This document shows positions 45,768 to 55,315 of a DNA stretch of 64,000 bases, piece after piece. The translations under genes were made by a program, and so were the position numbers. Source of the DNA: Salegentibacter mishustinae (lineage in GTDB: Bacteria; Bacteroidota; Bacteroidia; Flavobacteriales; Flavobacteriaceae). The DNA is taken from positions 1 through 64,000 of the forward strand of contig NZ_LLKN01000003.1 in the NCBI RefSeq assembly GCF_002900095.1. The letters run 5' to 3'. Below the pieces are notes generated by a model, which worked only from the letters and a program-made list of their open reading frames with translations, was not told the origin of the DNA and did not search any database. Each line of letters opens with the position of its first letter. The first letter of the stretch is position 1.

Positions 45768-46307
45768 TTATTTAGAAACCAGATAAACCACGTCTTCCCC
45801 ATCGTTTTCTTTCCAGTTCACTATTACTTTTTCTTCATTTATGGCATCTACCTGCCTCCCATTATAATCTGGTTGAATTGGTAAATGACGGCTAAATCTT
45901 CTATCTATAAAACTTAGTAATTCAATTTCTGCCGGCCTGCCAAAAGATTGTACTGCGGTAAGTGCCGCTCTAATACTTCGGCCTGTATAAAGTACATCGT
46001 CTATAAAAACAACTTTTTTATCTTCTACTATAAAATCAATTTTAGTCTTATTAGCCTCCAGCGGCTTTTCTCCCCTTCTAAAATCGTCCCGGTAAAAGGT
46101 AATGTCCAGGTGGCCATAATTTAAGTCGGTAATTCCATATTCTTCCTGCAGAATTTTTATAATTCTTTCAGCAAGAAAAACGCCACGAGGCTGGATTCCA
46201 ATAATAACGGTATTCTTAAAATCGGTATGATTCTCAACTAACTGGCAGGCAAGACGGTGCAGAATAATATTTATTTCAACAGCATTCAGTAATATTCTTT
46301 GACCCAT
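45768..46307 (-). CDS. pyrR: PyrR bifunctional regulator / uracil phosphoribosyltransferase
   Basis: A 179-residue PRTase-fold protein. The PRPP-binding motif is VVFIDDVLYTGRSIRAAL (about 95-112), with IGIQPRGVFLAERI earlier. In Firmicutes PyrR binds pyr leader RNA; in Bacteroidetes its regulatory part is less certain and no attenuator is seen here. I start it at the ATG at 46307; the longer frame begins at a TTG (46319) and would add four residues. The -7 box TACTTTTG at 46338-46345 would give a leader of roughly 25 bases. Confidence 0.9.
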   Translation of the reverse strand: MGQRILLNAVEINIILHRLACQLVENHTDFKNTVIIGIQPRGVFLAERIIKILQEEYGITDLNYGHLDITFYRDDFRRGEKPLEANKTKIDFIVEDKKVVFIDDVLYTGRSIRAALTAVQSFGRPAEIELLSFIDRRFSRHLPIQPDYNGRQVDAINEEKVIVNWKENDGEDVVYLVSK

Positions 46308-46337
46308 AATTAGTTGCAAATAGTAGAATTTCTAACA

Positions 46338-46345
46338 CAAAAGTA
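46338..46345 (-). promoter_or_regulatory. -7 promoter box of pyrR operon
   Basis: Minus-strand TACTTTTG, a full TAnnTTTG match, about 31 bases before the pyrR ATG. No TTG at 17-21 bases upstream. Confidence 0.4.
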
Positions 46346-46484
46346 AGCTTTTTTATTTTTTCCTGAAGTTGAATAGCCTTCAGATTATAAATCTTTTCCC
46401 AAAGTATTTCTTCTGAAAGAACTTCTTAGTATTTAATTTTCTTCGTAAATTAATACTGAAAACAAACCGACAAAAAATTAAGTT

Positions 46485-46877
46485 ATGAGCTACTATTTTA
46501 ATACTACTTTAAAAGAAAAAAACTTTGATAAAGCTATAGAAACAGTAACTGCAGCCTTAAAAGAAGAGGGTTTTGGGGTACTTACTGAAATTGATGTAAA
46601 GGAAACCCTGAAGAAGAAAATAGATGTAGATTTCAAGAAATATAGAATTCTTGGCGCCTGTAATCCTGAATTTGCTCACAAAGCTTTAAAGAGCGAAGAT
46701 AAAATTGGCGTTTTTCTACCTTGTAATGTAATCGTGGAAGAAAATGATAATGGAGAGATTGAAGTTTCAGCGGTAGACCCAATATCTTCTATGCAGGCCG
46801 CAAAAAATGACTCACTTGAAGAAATAGCTACCGAAGTGCAGCAAAAACTGAAGAAAATAATTAATTCCCTGAACTAA
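46485..46877 (+). CDS. DUF302 domain protein
   Basis: A 130-residue cytosolic protein of the DUF302 family (KNFDKAIETVTAALKEEGFG, DFKKYRILGACNPEFAHKAL, GVFLPCNVIVEE, each in part). Structures of this family show a small alpha-beta dimer; no firm function is known. The Cys-Asn pair in GACNPEFA and the Cys in LPCNV are conserved family positions. It is divergent from pyrR and 85 bases upstream of the next gene. Confidence 0.88.
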   Translation: MSYYFNTTLKEKNFDKAIETVTAALKEEGFGVLTEIDVKETLKKKIDVDFKKYRILGACNPEFAHKALKSEDKIGVFLPCNVIVEENDNGEIEVSAVDPISSMQAAKNDSLEEIATEVQQKLKKIINSLN

Positions 46878-46962
46878 AGTTATTTCGAAATTAAATAAAA
46901 TACTGATTTTCAGTTGTTTTACGTTAATAATTTATCTAATTTAACAGGTATATAATATAATT

Positions 46963-47286
46963 ATGCTGGTAGAGAGACACGATTATGAAACAGTTAGCCA
47001 GGCCATAAATGGCCTGGCCACTCGCGGTTATACTACCGACTTTAAATTAGAGCCGGAAAAAGATAAAATTGTTGATACTGCACGCTCTCTGGAACTTTCC
47101 CCTGAGGAATTTGAAATTGATGAAATCTATCGTTTCGAAGGAATGACAGATCCCGGCGATGAAATGATCGTTTATGCCATCTCCTCACACAACCATAAAA
47201 TAAAAGGTGTTTTGGTGAATGCCTTTGGCACCTATTCTGACTCAAATACTTACAATATTGTAAAACGGCTTCATAAGCATCTTTAA
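46963..47286 (+). CDS. Small conserved Bacteroidetes protein (often mislabelled PRPP synthetase)
   Basis: A 107-residue cytosolic protein: an N-terminal helix YETVSQAINGLATRGYTTDF, then FEIDEIYRFEGMTDPGDEMI and a beta-rich ending. It has no PRPP-binding motif and is far too short for ribose-phosphate pyrophosphokinase, although homologues often carry that name. Its function is unknown. It sits 24 bases ahead of the P-type ATPase gene and is likely co-transcribed with it. Confidence 0.75.
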   Translation: MLVERHDYETVSQAINGLATRGYTTDFKLEPEKDKIVDTARSLELSPEEFEIDEIYRFEGMTDPGDEMIVYAISSHNHKIKGVLVNAFGTYSDSNTYNIVKRLHKHL

Positions 47287-47310
47287 CTTAAGCCTTATCT
47301 CAGCTATTTT

Positions 47311-49809
47311 ATGTCCAGTCTTACCGCAGATTTTAAAGGACTTACCTCCAAAGCGGCTAAAGCTTCTGCCGAAAAACATGGGTACAATCAAATAGTTTCT
47401 AAAAGAAAATCGGGATTTGTTACTGCACTGCGAACATTGGTCACCGAGCCTATGATCATTTTACTTTTTGTAGCCGCAATGATATATTTTCTTACAGGAA
47501 ATCCAGGAGATGGACTCTTTCTTAGTTTTGCAATTCTTCTGGTAGCTGGTATCTCTTTATTTCAGGAAAACAGAAGTAGGAACGCGCTAAAAAAACTAAA
47601 AGAGATTATTCAACCGGAAACGAAAGTGATTCGTAACCAAAAGCTTGAAAAAATTTCAGCTTCAAAATTAGTCTTAGATGATATTATTGTGGTTGAAGAA
47701 GGCAATAGTGTTCCCGCTGATGCTAGGATCATGCAGTCTAATGACTTTTCCGTGAATGAATCTGTGTTAACCGGAGAATCCTTTAGCGTTTCAAAACAAG
47801 CAGACGAAAATCCTGAGATTTTTATGGGAACACAGGTTGTAGGTGGCCTTGCTGTTGCTAAAGTAACCGCTATTGGCAATAAAACCCGGTTGGGAAAAAT
47901 CGGGAAAAGCATGGATTCCCAAAAAACCGAAAAGACCTTACTGGAGAGACAGATCAACAATTTTGTAAAGAAAATGGTGATTGCCGGAAGTTTCTTTTTT
48001 CTACTGGTTTGGATTCTTAATTATTTAGAGACACTTAGCATCCTGGAAAGTTTACTACAGGCGCTAACACTGGCAATGAGTATTCTTCCTGAAGAAATCC
48101 CCGTTGCGTTTGCCACTTTTATGGCTATGGGAGCCTGGCGACTTATGAAAATGGGTATTGTGGTAAAGCAAATGAAAACAGTAGAAAGCCTGGGAAGCGC
48201 CACCGTAATTTGTGCCGATAAAACCGGGACTATTACTCAAAATAAGATGAGTCTTGCAAAAATTGTCACTAACAAAAATTGGGAAATTCAGGATGCAGAT
48301 GCTAACCTTAATACGGAAGCTATAAACCTTATTGAAGTAAGTATGTGGGCCAGCGAGCCCATTCCTTTTGATCCGATGGAAATCGCGATACATAATGCTT
48401 ATGAACTAAATACAAAATCAGATCTAAGATCAGACTTTCAAATGGTGCACGAGTATCCTCTTAGTGGTAAACCCCCAATGATGACTCATATTTTTGAAAA
48501 TAAAGACGGGAAAAGGATCATTGCCGCTAAAGGTGCCCCTGAAGCTTTATTAAAAGTTTCTAATCTGGAAGAAAGTGTTGTAGAACATATCGAAAAGCAG
48601 CTAAACCAATTGGCAAGTGAGGGATTTAGAGTTTTGGGTGTAGGGGAAGTTAAAGAAAAGGTGGAGAAATTTCCTAAGATTCAGCAAGATCTAAAATTTG
48701 AATTCCTGGGACTTATCGCTTTTTATGATCCACCTAAAGAGAATATTAGCAAAGTGTTTGAAGATTTTTATTCCGCAGGACTTCAGGTGAAAATAATTAC
48801 CGGTGATAATGCGGTAACCACCGCAGAAATTGCAAGGCAAATAAATTTCAAAAACTCAGGAAAGAGCATGGATGGTGAAGAGCTGCTAAAACTTTCTGAA
48901 GAAGAACTCAAAGAGAAGGTTAAGACCATCAATATTTTTACCCGAATGTTTCCTGAGGCAAAATTAAAGATCATTAATGCTTTAAAAGCTAACAACGAAA
49001 TCGTGGCAATGACCGGCGATGGGGTGAATGACGGTCCTGCATTAAAAGCTGCACATATTGGTATTGCTATGGGCAAAAAAGGAAGTGAGATCGCAAAAAA
49101 AGCTGCCTCTCTAATTTTGGTAAAAGATGATCTTTCGGGGATGGTAGATGCAGTAGAAATGGGTAGAAGAATCTACAACAACCTCAAAAAAGCAATTCAG
49201 TATATCATTTCAATTCATATTCCTATAATTCTCACCGTCTTTATTCCCCTGGCTTTAGGATGGATTTATCCAAATATCTTCTCTCCGGTACATATTATTT
49301 TCCTGGAATTAATTATGGGGCCTACCTGCTCTATTATTTATGAAAACGAACCGGCTGAAGCCAACATTCTAAAGCAAAAACCAAGACCGGCAACTCAAAG
49401 CTTTTTCAATGTAAAAGAATTAAGCCTAAGTATTATTCAGGGTATTGGAATTTCTGTAGGAACTCTGGGTATTTACCGTTTTGCTGTTTCTTCGGGGTTT
49501 TCTGAAGATCTTACCCGCAGTATGGTTTTTAGCTGTTTAATATCCGCTAATATATTTTTAACCCTGGTTAACCGCTCCTTCTTTTATTCTGCAGTTACAA
49601 CCCTTTCTTATAAAAACAGCCTTATCCCGATTATAATTGGGATTACCACGATACTAAGTGCTGCAATGTTATTTTGGAAACCACTTAGATTATTCTTTGA
49701 GTTTGGCCAGATCTCAATCACACAATTAATTTTATGTATCACTACAGGCTTTCTATCGGTAATTTGGATCGAAGCTTATAAACTCTATAAACGCCGAACA
49801 AAAAATTAG
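47311..49809 (+). CDS. P-type cation-transporting ATPase (P2/P3-like)
   Basis: An 832-residue inner-membrane pump. Actuator motif LTGESFSV (near 155), phosphorylation site CADKTGTITQ with Asp303, hinge GDGVNDGPALKAA (near 570), two N-terminal and about six C-terminal membrane segments. Membrane helix 4 reads LPEEIPVAF instead of the PEGLP of calcium pumps, so the ion is uncertain; calcium, magnesium or protons are all possible. No heavy-metal-binding N-terminal domain. It follows a small protein gene by 24 bases and precedes a dioxygenase gene. Confidence 0.9.
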   Translation: MSSLTADFKGLTSKAAKASAEKHGYNQIVSKRKSGFVTALRTLVTEPMIILLFVAAMIYFLTGNPGDGLFLSFAILLVAGISLFQENRSRNALKKLKEIIQPETKVIRNQKLEKISASKLVLDDIIVVEEGNSVPADARIMQSNDFSVNESVLTGESFSVSKQADENPEIFMGTQVVGGLAVAKVTAIGNKTRLGKIGKSMDSQKTEKTLLERQINNFVKKMVIAGSFFFLLVWILNYLETLSILESLLQALTLAMSILPEEIPVAFATFMAMGAWRLMKMGIVVKQMKTVESLGSATVICADKTGTITQNKMSLAKIVTNKNWEIQDADANLNTEAINLIEVSMWASEPIPFDPMEIAIHNAYELNTKSDLRSDFQMVHEYPLSGKPPMMTHIFENKDGKRIIAAKGAPEALLKVSNLEESVVEHIEKQLNQLASEGFRVLGVGEVKEKVEKFPKIQQDLKFEFLGLIAFYDPPKENISKVFEDFYSAGLQVKIITGDNAVTTAEIARQINFKNSGKSMDGEELLKLSEEELKEKVKTINIFTRMFPEAKLKIINALKANNEIVAMTGDGVNDGPALKAAHIGIAMGKKGSEIAKKAASLILVKDDLSGMVDAVEMGRRIYNNLKKAIQYIISIHIPIILTVFIPLALGWIYPNIFSPVHIIFLELIMGPTCSIIYENEPAEANILKQKPRPATQSFFNVKELSLSIIQGIGISVGTLGIYRFAVSSGFSEDLTRSMVFSCLISANIFLTLVNRSFFYSAVTTLSYKNSLIPIIIGITTILSAAMLFWKPLRLFFEFGQISITQLILCITTGFLSVIWIEAYKLYKRRTKN

Positions 49810-49881
49810 AAGTCTTATATACAGTTTTACGATTAATTTAACCGAAATACGCTCGTTTTTTGCGTAATTGAAAGAAAAAAC

Positions 49882-50820
49882 ATGGAACATAAAATACTTG
49901 GTTTACACCATATCACTGCTATTGCAGGAAATGCACAGCGCAACTACGACTTCTATACCAAAACACTTGGATTAAGGATGGTTAAGAAAACGGTGAATTT
50001 TGATGATCCGCAAACCTATCATTTTTATTTTGGAGATAAAACAGGAACTCCGGGCAGCATTCTTACTTTTTTCCCATGGGAAAGAGTCAAAAAAGGTAAA
50101 AATGGTGTGGGAATGGCTACAGAAATTGGGTACTCGGTTCCCGAAGGAAGCCTGGATTTCTGGAAAAAACGTTTTGAAAAGAATGGCGTTGAATTCGGAA
50201 AAACCAGGGAACAGTTTGGAGAAAAATATTTACCATTTCGCGACCCGGACGGACTTAATTTAAAACTGGTAGTTCCAAAACACGAAGATGATCGTGAAGC
50301 CTGGGAAACCGATGAAATTAAAAGCAATGTTGCTTTAAAAGGATTTCACAGTGTTACGCTTACTCTTTACAATGTAGGACCTACGGCAGGGATTCTTACC
50401 GATATCTTTGGTTATGAGCTCGAGGAAAAAGAAGATGATTTTTATAGATATAAAACAAATACGGTAGAAAACGCTGCCATTGTAGATATTCACGAAGATC
50501 CTACCGCCGAACGTGGTATTAATGCCGGTGGAACTAATCATCATATTGCTTTTCGTGTTAAAGATGAAGAAACCCAAATGTATCTTCGCGAGAAGATCAT
50601 AGAAAAAGGTCTTCAAATAACCGAAAAGATAGATCGTGATTATTTCTTCTCACTTTATTTTAGAGAACCCGGTGGAGTTTTATTTGAAATCGCAACAGAT
50701 AATCCCGGGTTTACCAGAGACGAAGATCTTGAAGAACTGGGAAGCAGCCTGAAATTACCGGCACAATATGAGGGTTCTAGAGATAGAATTGAAAAACTAC
50801 TGCCTGAATTGAAGCATTAG
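49882..50820 (+). CDS. Ring-cleaving dioxygenase, VOC family (MhqO-like)
   Basis: A 312-residue protein with two vicinal-oxygen-chelate halves. The first starts GLHHITAIAGNAQRNYDFYT (5-24), the second GFHSVTLTLYNV (about 154-165); metal ligands are expected at the His of GLHHIT, the His of TNHHIAFRV and the Glu of GVLFEIAT. It resembles MhqA/MhqO-type hydroquinone dioxygenases, which help against quinone stress. The family is clear; the substrate is inferred. Monocistronic, ending in a long-stem element. Confidence 0.88.
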   Translation: MEHKILGLHHITAIAGNAQRNYDFYTKTLGLRMVKKTVNFDDPQTYHFYFGDKTGTPGSILTFFPWERVKKGKNGVGMATEIGYSVPEGSLDFWKKRFEKNGVEFGKTREQFGEKYLPFRDPDGLNLKLVVPKHEDDREAWETDEIKSNVALKGFHSVTLTLYNVGPTAGILTDIFGYELEEKEDDFYRYKTNTVENAAIVDIHEDPTAERGINAGGTNHHIAFRVKDEETQMYLREKIIEKGLQITEKIDRDYFFSLYFREPGGVLFEIATDNPGFTRDEDLEELGSSLKLPAQYEGSRDRIEKLLPELKH

Positions 50821-50830
50821 AAAAACTTAA

Positions 50831-50901
50831 AAAGACTATCTGAAAGTCTTTAAACGTCATCCTGAATTTATTTCGGGATCTAAGATTCTCAGATAGTCTT
50901 T
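50831..50901. repeat. Long-stem intergenic element, short form
   Basis: Outer arms AAAGACTATCTGA (50831-50843) and TCAGATAGTCTTT (50889-50901) pair over 13 bp. The interior has CGTCATCCTGAATTTATTTC, close to the core of the element at 11845-11977 (there in inverted order, TGACG and TTCAGGGT). It lies between convergent genes and would terminate both. Confidence 0.65.
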
Positions 50902-50921
50902 ATTAATTAGGAGGAAAACCT

Positions 50922-52115
50922 CTACTCTACCACGTACATCTCATTAGATGCCTTAATATATTCTTGCGGATTAAAAGTAGATTCAAAGCTGTTTCTTACG
51001 GTATTCAACTTATTTTTTAAATCTGCGATTTTGGTTTTTAAATATTCATCGTTTTCATATTTCTTAATAAGCGAATCATATTTTTTTAGATTCTCCAGTA
51101 TTCTGAAGGTAATTGTCCCAAATCGGATTTTCAGATTCTGTACCGCGATCATTTGATCGTGATAATCTTGCTTCCAGTTTTCAGGGTTTTTAGCTTTCTC
51201 TTCAGCAATTTTATTTTCGGCTATTTTAGAAATATCGAGAATGTATTGGGTACGTTTTTTCGCATCGGTCTCGTTGGTAAAATTTCTGTCAAACTCCTTC
51301 GGGTCTATTTCAAGGATTTGCACCAAATTTTCCTGCATCGCTTTTTCCTGAAGCTCTTTTAATTCATCCAGATTCTTATTTATAGATTCCCACTCGGTTT
51401 CTATAAGATCCTTATCGTGTGTAAATTGCGCCACAGTTGTGGTGAGTTTCAGCATTTCGGTACTTTGCTGTTTTAGCTTTTTATCGCCCCAACCAAGAGA
51501 ATTTATAAAGCTGCCTATTCCGTCAAAAACGGTTCCTGCAAACATTCCCGTAAAAGGAGTGCCCTGTGCAAGGTCGCCGGTAACCGTTAGAATATGACTC
51601 AAAGCTGAAAGCCGGGCATCATTTTTCTTTTCCTCTTCTACAAATTTCCTAAACTGCCCAAACCATTCCTGGTAACCTTCGTAATGCATGGGATTACTCA
51701 CCTGGTCTAAAGTAGCATAAAATTCACGGGAAGCATTAAAAAGGTTTAGTGGCTTGATCTCACGCTCCATGGAGGCTAGATTTAGCACGGCCGAGCTATA
51801 ATTATATTTGTAAACGCTAATGGTATTTTTATCTATTTCCTCCTGTCTTTCTTCAAGAAATTTAACACGCTCCAATAGTTTTTCCACCTTTTCTGCGGAA
51901 GAATTTGTGTTTTGTATACTTTCATCAAGATTGCTAATTTTAGAATCTATTTCCTTGATTCTAAACTCCAGGTTCTGGCTCAATAAACTTCGCTCTCGAT
52001 TAAGCTCCTGAAGCACTTGTTGAGTTACCGATTGGTCATCGGCAAAGCTTTGTGCGGAAATATTCTGAAAAAGCATTCCTGAAACCAACAGGAAAATAAA
52101 ACTTAATTTATTCAT
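50922..52115 (-). CDS. Secreted coiled-coil protein, unknown function
   Basis: A 397-residue exported protein. Signal peptide ends about residue 21 (FQNISAQ). Residues 30-95 and about 215-275 and 340-390 are heptad-rich coiled coils (FRIKEIDSKISNLDESIQN; LDELKELQEKAMQEN; YLKTKIADLKNKLNT). A Gly-rich stretch in the middle (GTPFTGMFAGTVFDGIGSF) could insert in a membrane. I recognise no family; the pattern faintly recalls alpha-helical pore formers but that is speculation. Start is ATG 52115; a TTG two codons upstream is not needed. Confidence 0.7.
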   Translation of the reverse strand: MNKLSFIFLLVSGMLFQNISAQSFADDQSVTQQVLQELNRERSLLSQNLEFRIKEIDSKISNLDESIQNTNSSAEKVEKLLERVKFLEERQEEIDKNTISVYKYNYSSAVLNLASMEREIKPLNLFNASREFYATLDQVSNPMHYEGYQEWFGQFRKFVEEEKKNDARLSALSHILTVTGDLAQGTPFTGMFAGTVFDGIGSFINSLGWGDKKLKQQSTEMLKLTTTVAQFTHDKDLIETEWESINKNLDELKELQEKAMQENLVQILEIDPKEFDRNFTNETDAKKRTQYILDISKIAENKIAEEKAKNPENWKQDYHDQMIAVQNLKIRFGTITFRILENLKKYDSLIKKYENDEYLKTKIADLKNKLNTVRNSFESTFNPQEYIKASNEMYVVE

Positions 52116-52197
52116 TATCAATAATTTTAATCAGCTATATGTTCATTTATTAACGAGCTGAAGGTAATCATATTTTATGCCACTTAAATTGAAAAAA

Positions 52198-52932
52198 TTA
52201 TTTAGCTAATTTTCCTAATCTAAAAAGTATAGGAAATACTACTTTGTTCTTAGCACCAAATGTTGCTTTGAGTTCTTCTTCAATTAGATCTACAGGGTTT
52301 TCTCCATTTGCCTTTTCGTAATGTTTTACGGCACTCCAGGTTTTTAAATAGCCAATTAAATGAGTGAATGTCCATTGATATTCTTGCTTAAATCGCGGCG
52401 ATTCAATTTCTATAAATGGAAAAGGGATAGTTTTATATTTTTTATCTAAATACTTGCGTTCTTCATCCCAAAAAGGACCAACAATATCATGATAAAATTT
52501 AAGGATAACTTCATCGGTTTCTGGGTTGCTTTTAAACAACGAATATCCTATCACTGCGATGATGCCATCGGGTTTTAAAACACGTGCTACTTCTTTATAA
52601 AAAGCTTCAAAATTAAACCAATGAATAGCCTGTGCTACAGTAATTAGATCGAAACTATTATCTGGAAAGTTAGTTTTCTCTGCAGCCTGCACCGAATAAT
52701 GAATATTTGGCTGTCTTATTGCATTGTCCAATTGTTGTTGACTTATATCGGTTGCCTGTACTTCTTTAAAGAACTTTGCAAGTGCACCCGCCACCTGACC
52801 ATTTCCAGTTCCACAATCCCAGGCTTTTTCAGTTTTATGGAGTTTTTCCTTCAGAAATTGATATAATTCCTGCGGATAAGTTGGTCTATATTTGGCGTAG
52901 GATGAAGACTTTGAAGAAAAATTATCTTTCAT
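52198..52932 (-). CDS. Class I SAM-dependent methyltransferase
   Basis: A 244-residue cytosolic methyltransferase of the Methyltransf_11 type. Motif I is WDCGTGNGQVAGALA (about 39-53), followed by the acidic ATDISQQQL turn, FDLITVAQAIHWFN and VLKPDGIIAVIGYS. Such proteins act on small molecules; the substrate is unknown. The protein starts with FSSKSSSYAKYRPTYP, typical of the group. Monocistronic. Confidence 0.88.
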   Translation of the reverse strand: MKDNFSSKSSSYAKYRPTYPQELYQFLKEKLHKTEKAWDCGTGNGQVAGALAKFFKEVQATDISQQQLDNAIRQPNIHYSVQAAEKTNFPDNSFDLITVAQAIHWFNFEAFYKEVARVLKPDGIIAVIGYSLFKSNPETDEVILKFYHDIVGPFWDEERKYLDKKYKTIPFPFIEIESPRFKQEYQWTFTHLIGYLKTWSAVKHYEKANGENPVDLIEEELKATFGAKNKVVFPILFRLGKLAK

Positions 52933-53026
52933 ACATCATATTTATTTCATCTAAAATTAAGGAAATAAAGCATAAAAAAAGAGCCGCCTAACTGGCGACT
53001 CTTAAATAGTCTATATTTCGTATTTT

Positions 53027-53695
53027 TTATTGGTCTACCTCAACAGTATCAGGTTCCTGGCTGTAATCTGAATTATCTACAGCTCCAGGATTTCTGCTCA
53101 TTGCTCCTTCTTCGGTTGGTGCGTCCATTTCCTCCATAACATCGGCAGCTTTATTAAAGAAAGATCTCAACTTATCTTTAGCATCATCTGCCTTCATATC
53201 TATCTCCTGAAGTTCAGCCTTAAGCTCATCTACTTCATCAGAAAGTTCTTCGTAAGAATTTTCCTGAAGTTTCTCCAGGGAAGCAATTGCGGTTTGCAAC
53301 TGCGCACTCATATCTTCTTTAGAATTACTTATAGTATCTCCAATAACTTCAAGTTCTTCATTGGCTTCCATTCCAAAACTTTGGGCTCTTTCTGAAACTG
53401 CCGCGGCAAATTTCTGCAAGGCTGTCTCAGGATCAATTTCTTCCTGCATTTCCTCGTACTCATCTTCACCATCTATGTAGGTAAGATAGTCTGATACGGC
53501 ACTCCCCTCATAGGCATAATTAGATACAGTATCTTCTTCTACCTCCATGGTCTGTTCGAATTCTATATCTGCATCCTCTTTTTTATTACCATCGTTACAG
53601 GCAAATAAAACACCAGAGGCCATAATTACCAGCCCGGTCTTTTTTATAAAATTAGGTGTGTGTAATGTCATTCTATTATTTTTTCTAAAATTCAT
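53027..53695 (-). CDS. Hypothetical acidic lipoprotein with coiled coil
   Basis: A 222-residue protein with a lipobox GVLFAC (Cys about 33 from the chosen start), then a strongly acidic chain (many Asp and Glu, e.g. DADIEFEQTMEVEEDT) and a helical coiled-coil region (LEKLQENSYEELSDEVDEL in part). I know no family. The ATG at 53695 follows an AAGAGA-like site; the ATG at 53671 is also possible, and the GTG at 53740 is unlikely. Confidence 0.65.
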   Translation of the reverse strand: MNFRKNNRMTLHTPNFIKKTGLVIMASGVLFACNDGNKKEDADIEFEQTMEVEEDTVSNYAYEGSAVSDYLTYIDGEDEYEEMQEEIDPETALQKFAAAVSERAQSFGMEANEELEVIGDTISNSKEDMSAQLQTAIASLEKLQENSYEELSDEVDELKAELQEIDMKADDAKDKLRSFFNKAADVMEEMDAPTEEGAMSRNPGAVDNSDYSQEPDTVEVDQ

Positions 53696-53895
53696 TTCTC
53701 TTCTTTTTTGGTTGAAAAATAAAATTAGAAAAATACTCACAGCTTCAGTAAAATCAAGTGGTAAACTAATTTTAAAAAAACAGAAGAGTTTATAAGACTT
53801 AGTTAAATATGGAGTATAAGCAGGTTTAAAGGTGAAATTCTCTTAAAATAATTTCAGAGAAATCTTCAGCAATCATTGATAGCACAAAAATCAAG

Positions 53896-53972
53896 CACCC
53901 AAAGACTGGGTGTGACTTTACGCGCTGACTAAAAATATTTTATAGAAATCAAGAACCTCGAGGCAAGCCTCG
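53896..53972 (-). other. Two hairpins downstream of ychF
   Basis: CACCCA/TGGGTG (53896-53912) and the perfect CGAGGC AA GCCTCG (53959-53972) lie between the ychF stop and the next leftward gene's promoter region. Neither is followed by a clean U-run, so they are likely RNA 3'-end or REP-like hairpins. Confidence 0.4.
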
Positions 53973-53993
53973 CGAAATTAAACCCTTTAAGGA

Positions 53994-55088
53994 TTATACG
54001 TTGAACCTAAAGTGCATTACATCACCATCTTTAACGATGTATTCTTTACCTTCTACACGCATTTTTCCGGCCTCTTTTACTTTAGCTTCACTTCCATAAT
54101 GATCAAAATCTTCGTAAGCGATAACCTCAGCACGAATAAATCCTTTTTCAAAATCGGTATGAATTACACCGGCGGCTTGTGGTGCGGTAGATCCTACTGG
54201 AATTGTCCAGGCGCGAACTTCCTTTACGCCGGCAGTAAAATAAGTTTGAAGATTTAAAAGCTCGTAAGCTCCACGAATTAATTTAGCAGCTCCCGGTTCT
54301 TCCAAACCAATATCCTGAAGAAACATTTGGCGTTCTTCATAATCGTCCAATTCGGTAATATCAGCTTCAGTTCCTACGGCAAGTACCAATACCTCTGCAC
54401 CTTCCTCTTTTACCGCTTCTCTAACTTTCTCTACATGAGCATTCCCTGACACGGCCGAATCTTCATCTACATTACAAACATACATTACCGGCTTATCGGT
54501 AATAAATTGCAATGGTTTTATAAATTCTTTTCTTTCGTCTTCGGTGAGATCTATAGCTCTAACAGATTTTCCGGCTTCTAAACCTTCTTTCACTTTAGTT
54601 AAAGCTGTCTGTTCTTTTTGTGCTTCTTTATTCCCGGTACGAGCTGCACGTTTAACTTTCTCCAACTTCTTATCGGTAGTTTCCAGATCTTTTAGCTGAA
54701 GTTCCATATCTATAGTTTCCTTATCCCTAATAGGGTCTATAGAACCATCTACGTGCACAATATTATCGTTCTCAAAACAACGTAAAACGTGTAGAATCGC
54801 ATCGGTTTCCCTAATGTTTCCTAAAAACTGGTTCCCTAATCCTTCTCCTTTACTGGCTCCTTTCACCAAGCCTGCAATATCTACAATTTCTACGGTGGCC
54901 GGTTGCACTTTCTCTGGGTTCACCAAACTTTCTAATCGTTGAATCCTTGGGTCTGGAACGTTCACCACTCCAACATTAGGCTCAATGGTACAAAAAGGGA
55001 AGTTTGCGCTCTGTGCCTTTGCGTTAGAAAGACAATTAAAAAGCGTTGATTTTCCTACGTTTGGTAATCCTACAATTCCGGCTTTCAT
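53994..55088 (-). CDS. ychF: Ribosome-binding GTPase/ATPase YchF (EngD)
   Basis: A 364-residue Obg-family P-loop NTPase that binds ribosomes and prefers ATP. G1 is GLPNVGKST (6-14), with [17 protein letters not shown] after it, and a C-terminal TGS-like domain ending DVMHFRFNV, the usual YchF ending. The ATG at 55088 gives the exact family length; the open frame runs on to a TTG at 55112 but that codon lies inside the -7 promoter box, so it cannot be transcribed from there. Confidence 0.95.
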   Translation of the reverse strand: MKAGIVGLPNVGKSTLFNCLSNAKAQSANFPFCTIEPNVGVVNVPDPRIQRLESLVNPEKVQPATVEIVDIAGLVKGASKGEGLGNQFLGNIRETDAILHVLRCFENDNIVHVDGSIDPIRDKETIDMELQLKDLETTDKKLEKVKRAARTGNKEAQKEQTALTKVKEGLEAGKSVRAIDLTEDERKEFIKPLQFITDKPVMYVCNVDEDSAVSGNAHVEKVREAVKEEGAEVLVLAVGTEADITELDDYEERQMFLQDIGLEEPGAAKLIRGAYELLNLQTYFTAGVKEVRAWTIPVGSTAPQAAGVIHTDFEKGFIRAEVIAYEDFDHYGSEAKVKEAGKMRVEGKEYIVKDGDVMHFRFNV

Positions 55089-55109
55089 AATAATGATTTT
55101 TTGCGGCTG

Positions 55110-55117
55110 CAAATGTA
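55110..55117 (-). promoter_or_regulatory. -7 promoter box of ychF
   Basis: Minus-strand TACATTTG followed by GCAGCCGC, the same discriminator as in the stable-RNA promoters P1 and P2 at the left end. It lies 21 bases before the chosen ATG. No clear -33 TTG. Confidence 0.6.
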
Positions 55118-55315
55118 CATATTTTCTAGTGCAGCATCTAATTTCTTTTTAAGTACTATTAGTAAAAAATTTGAATAACTTAAAAATTAGAGTTCACTAC
55201 AATAATCCTCGTTTTCATTAAGTTATTACGTATAAAACTCAAAGAAATTTAATTCTTTATTAAATTGGTGTAAAGATTGATGCTGAAATATCAAAACAAA
55301 CAACCCAAACTTGTT

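Noticed and set aside
55089-55112. Longer YchF starting at a TTG at 55112
   Set aside because: The codon falls within the promoter -7 box and the family starts exactly at the MKAGIVG of the ATG at 55088.
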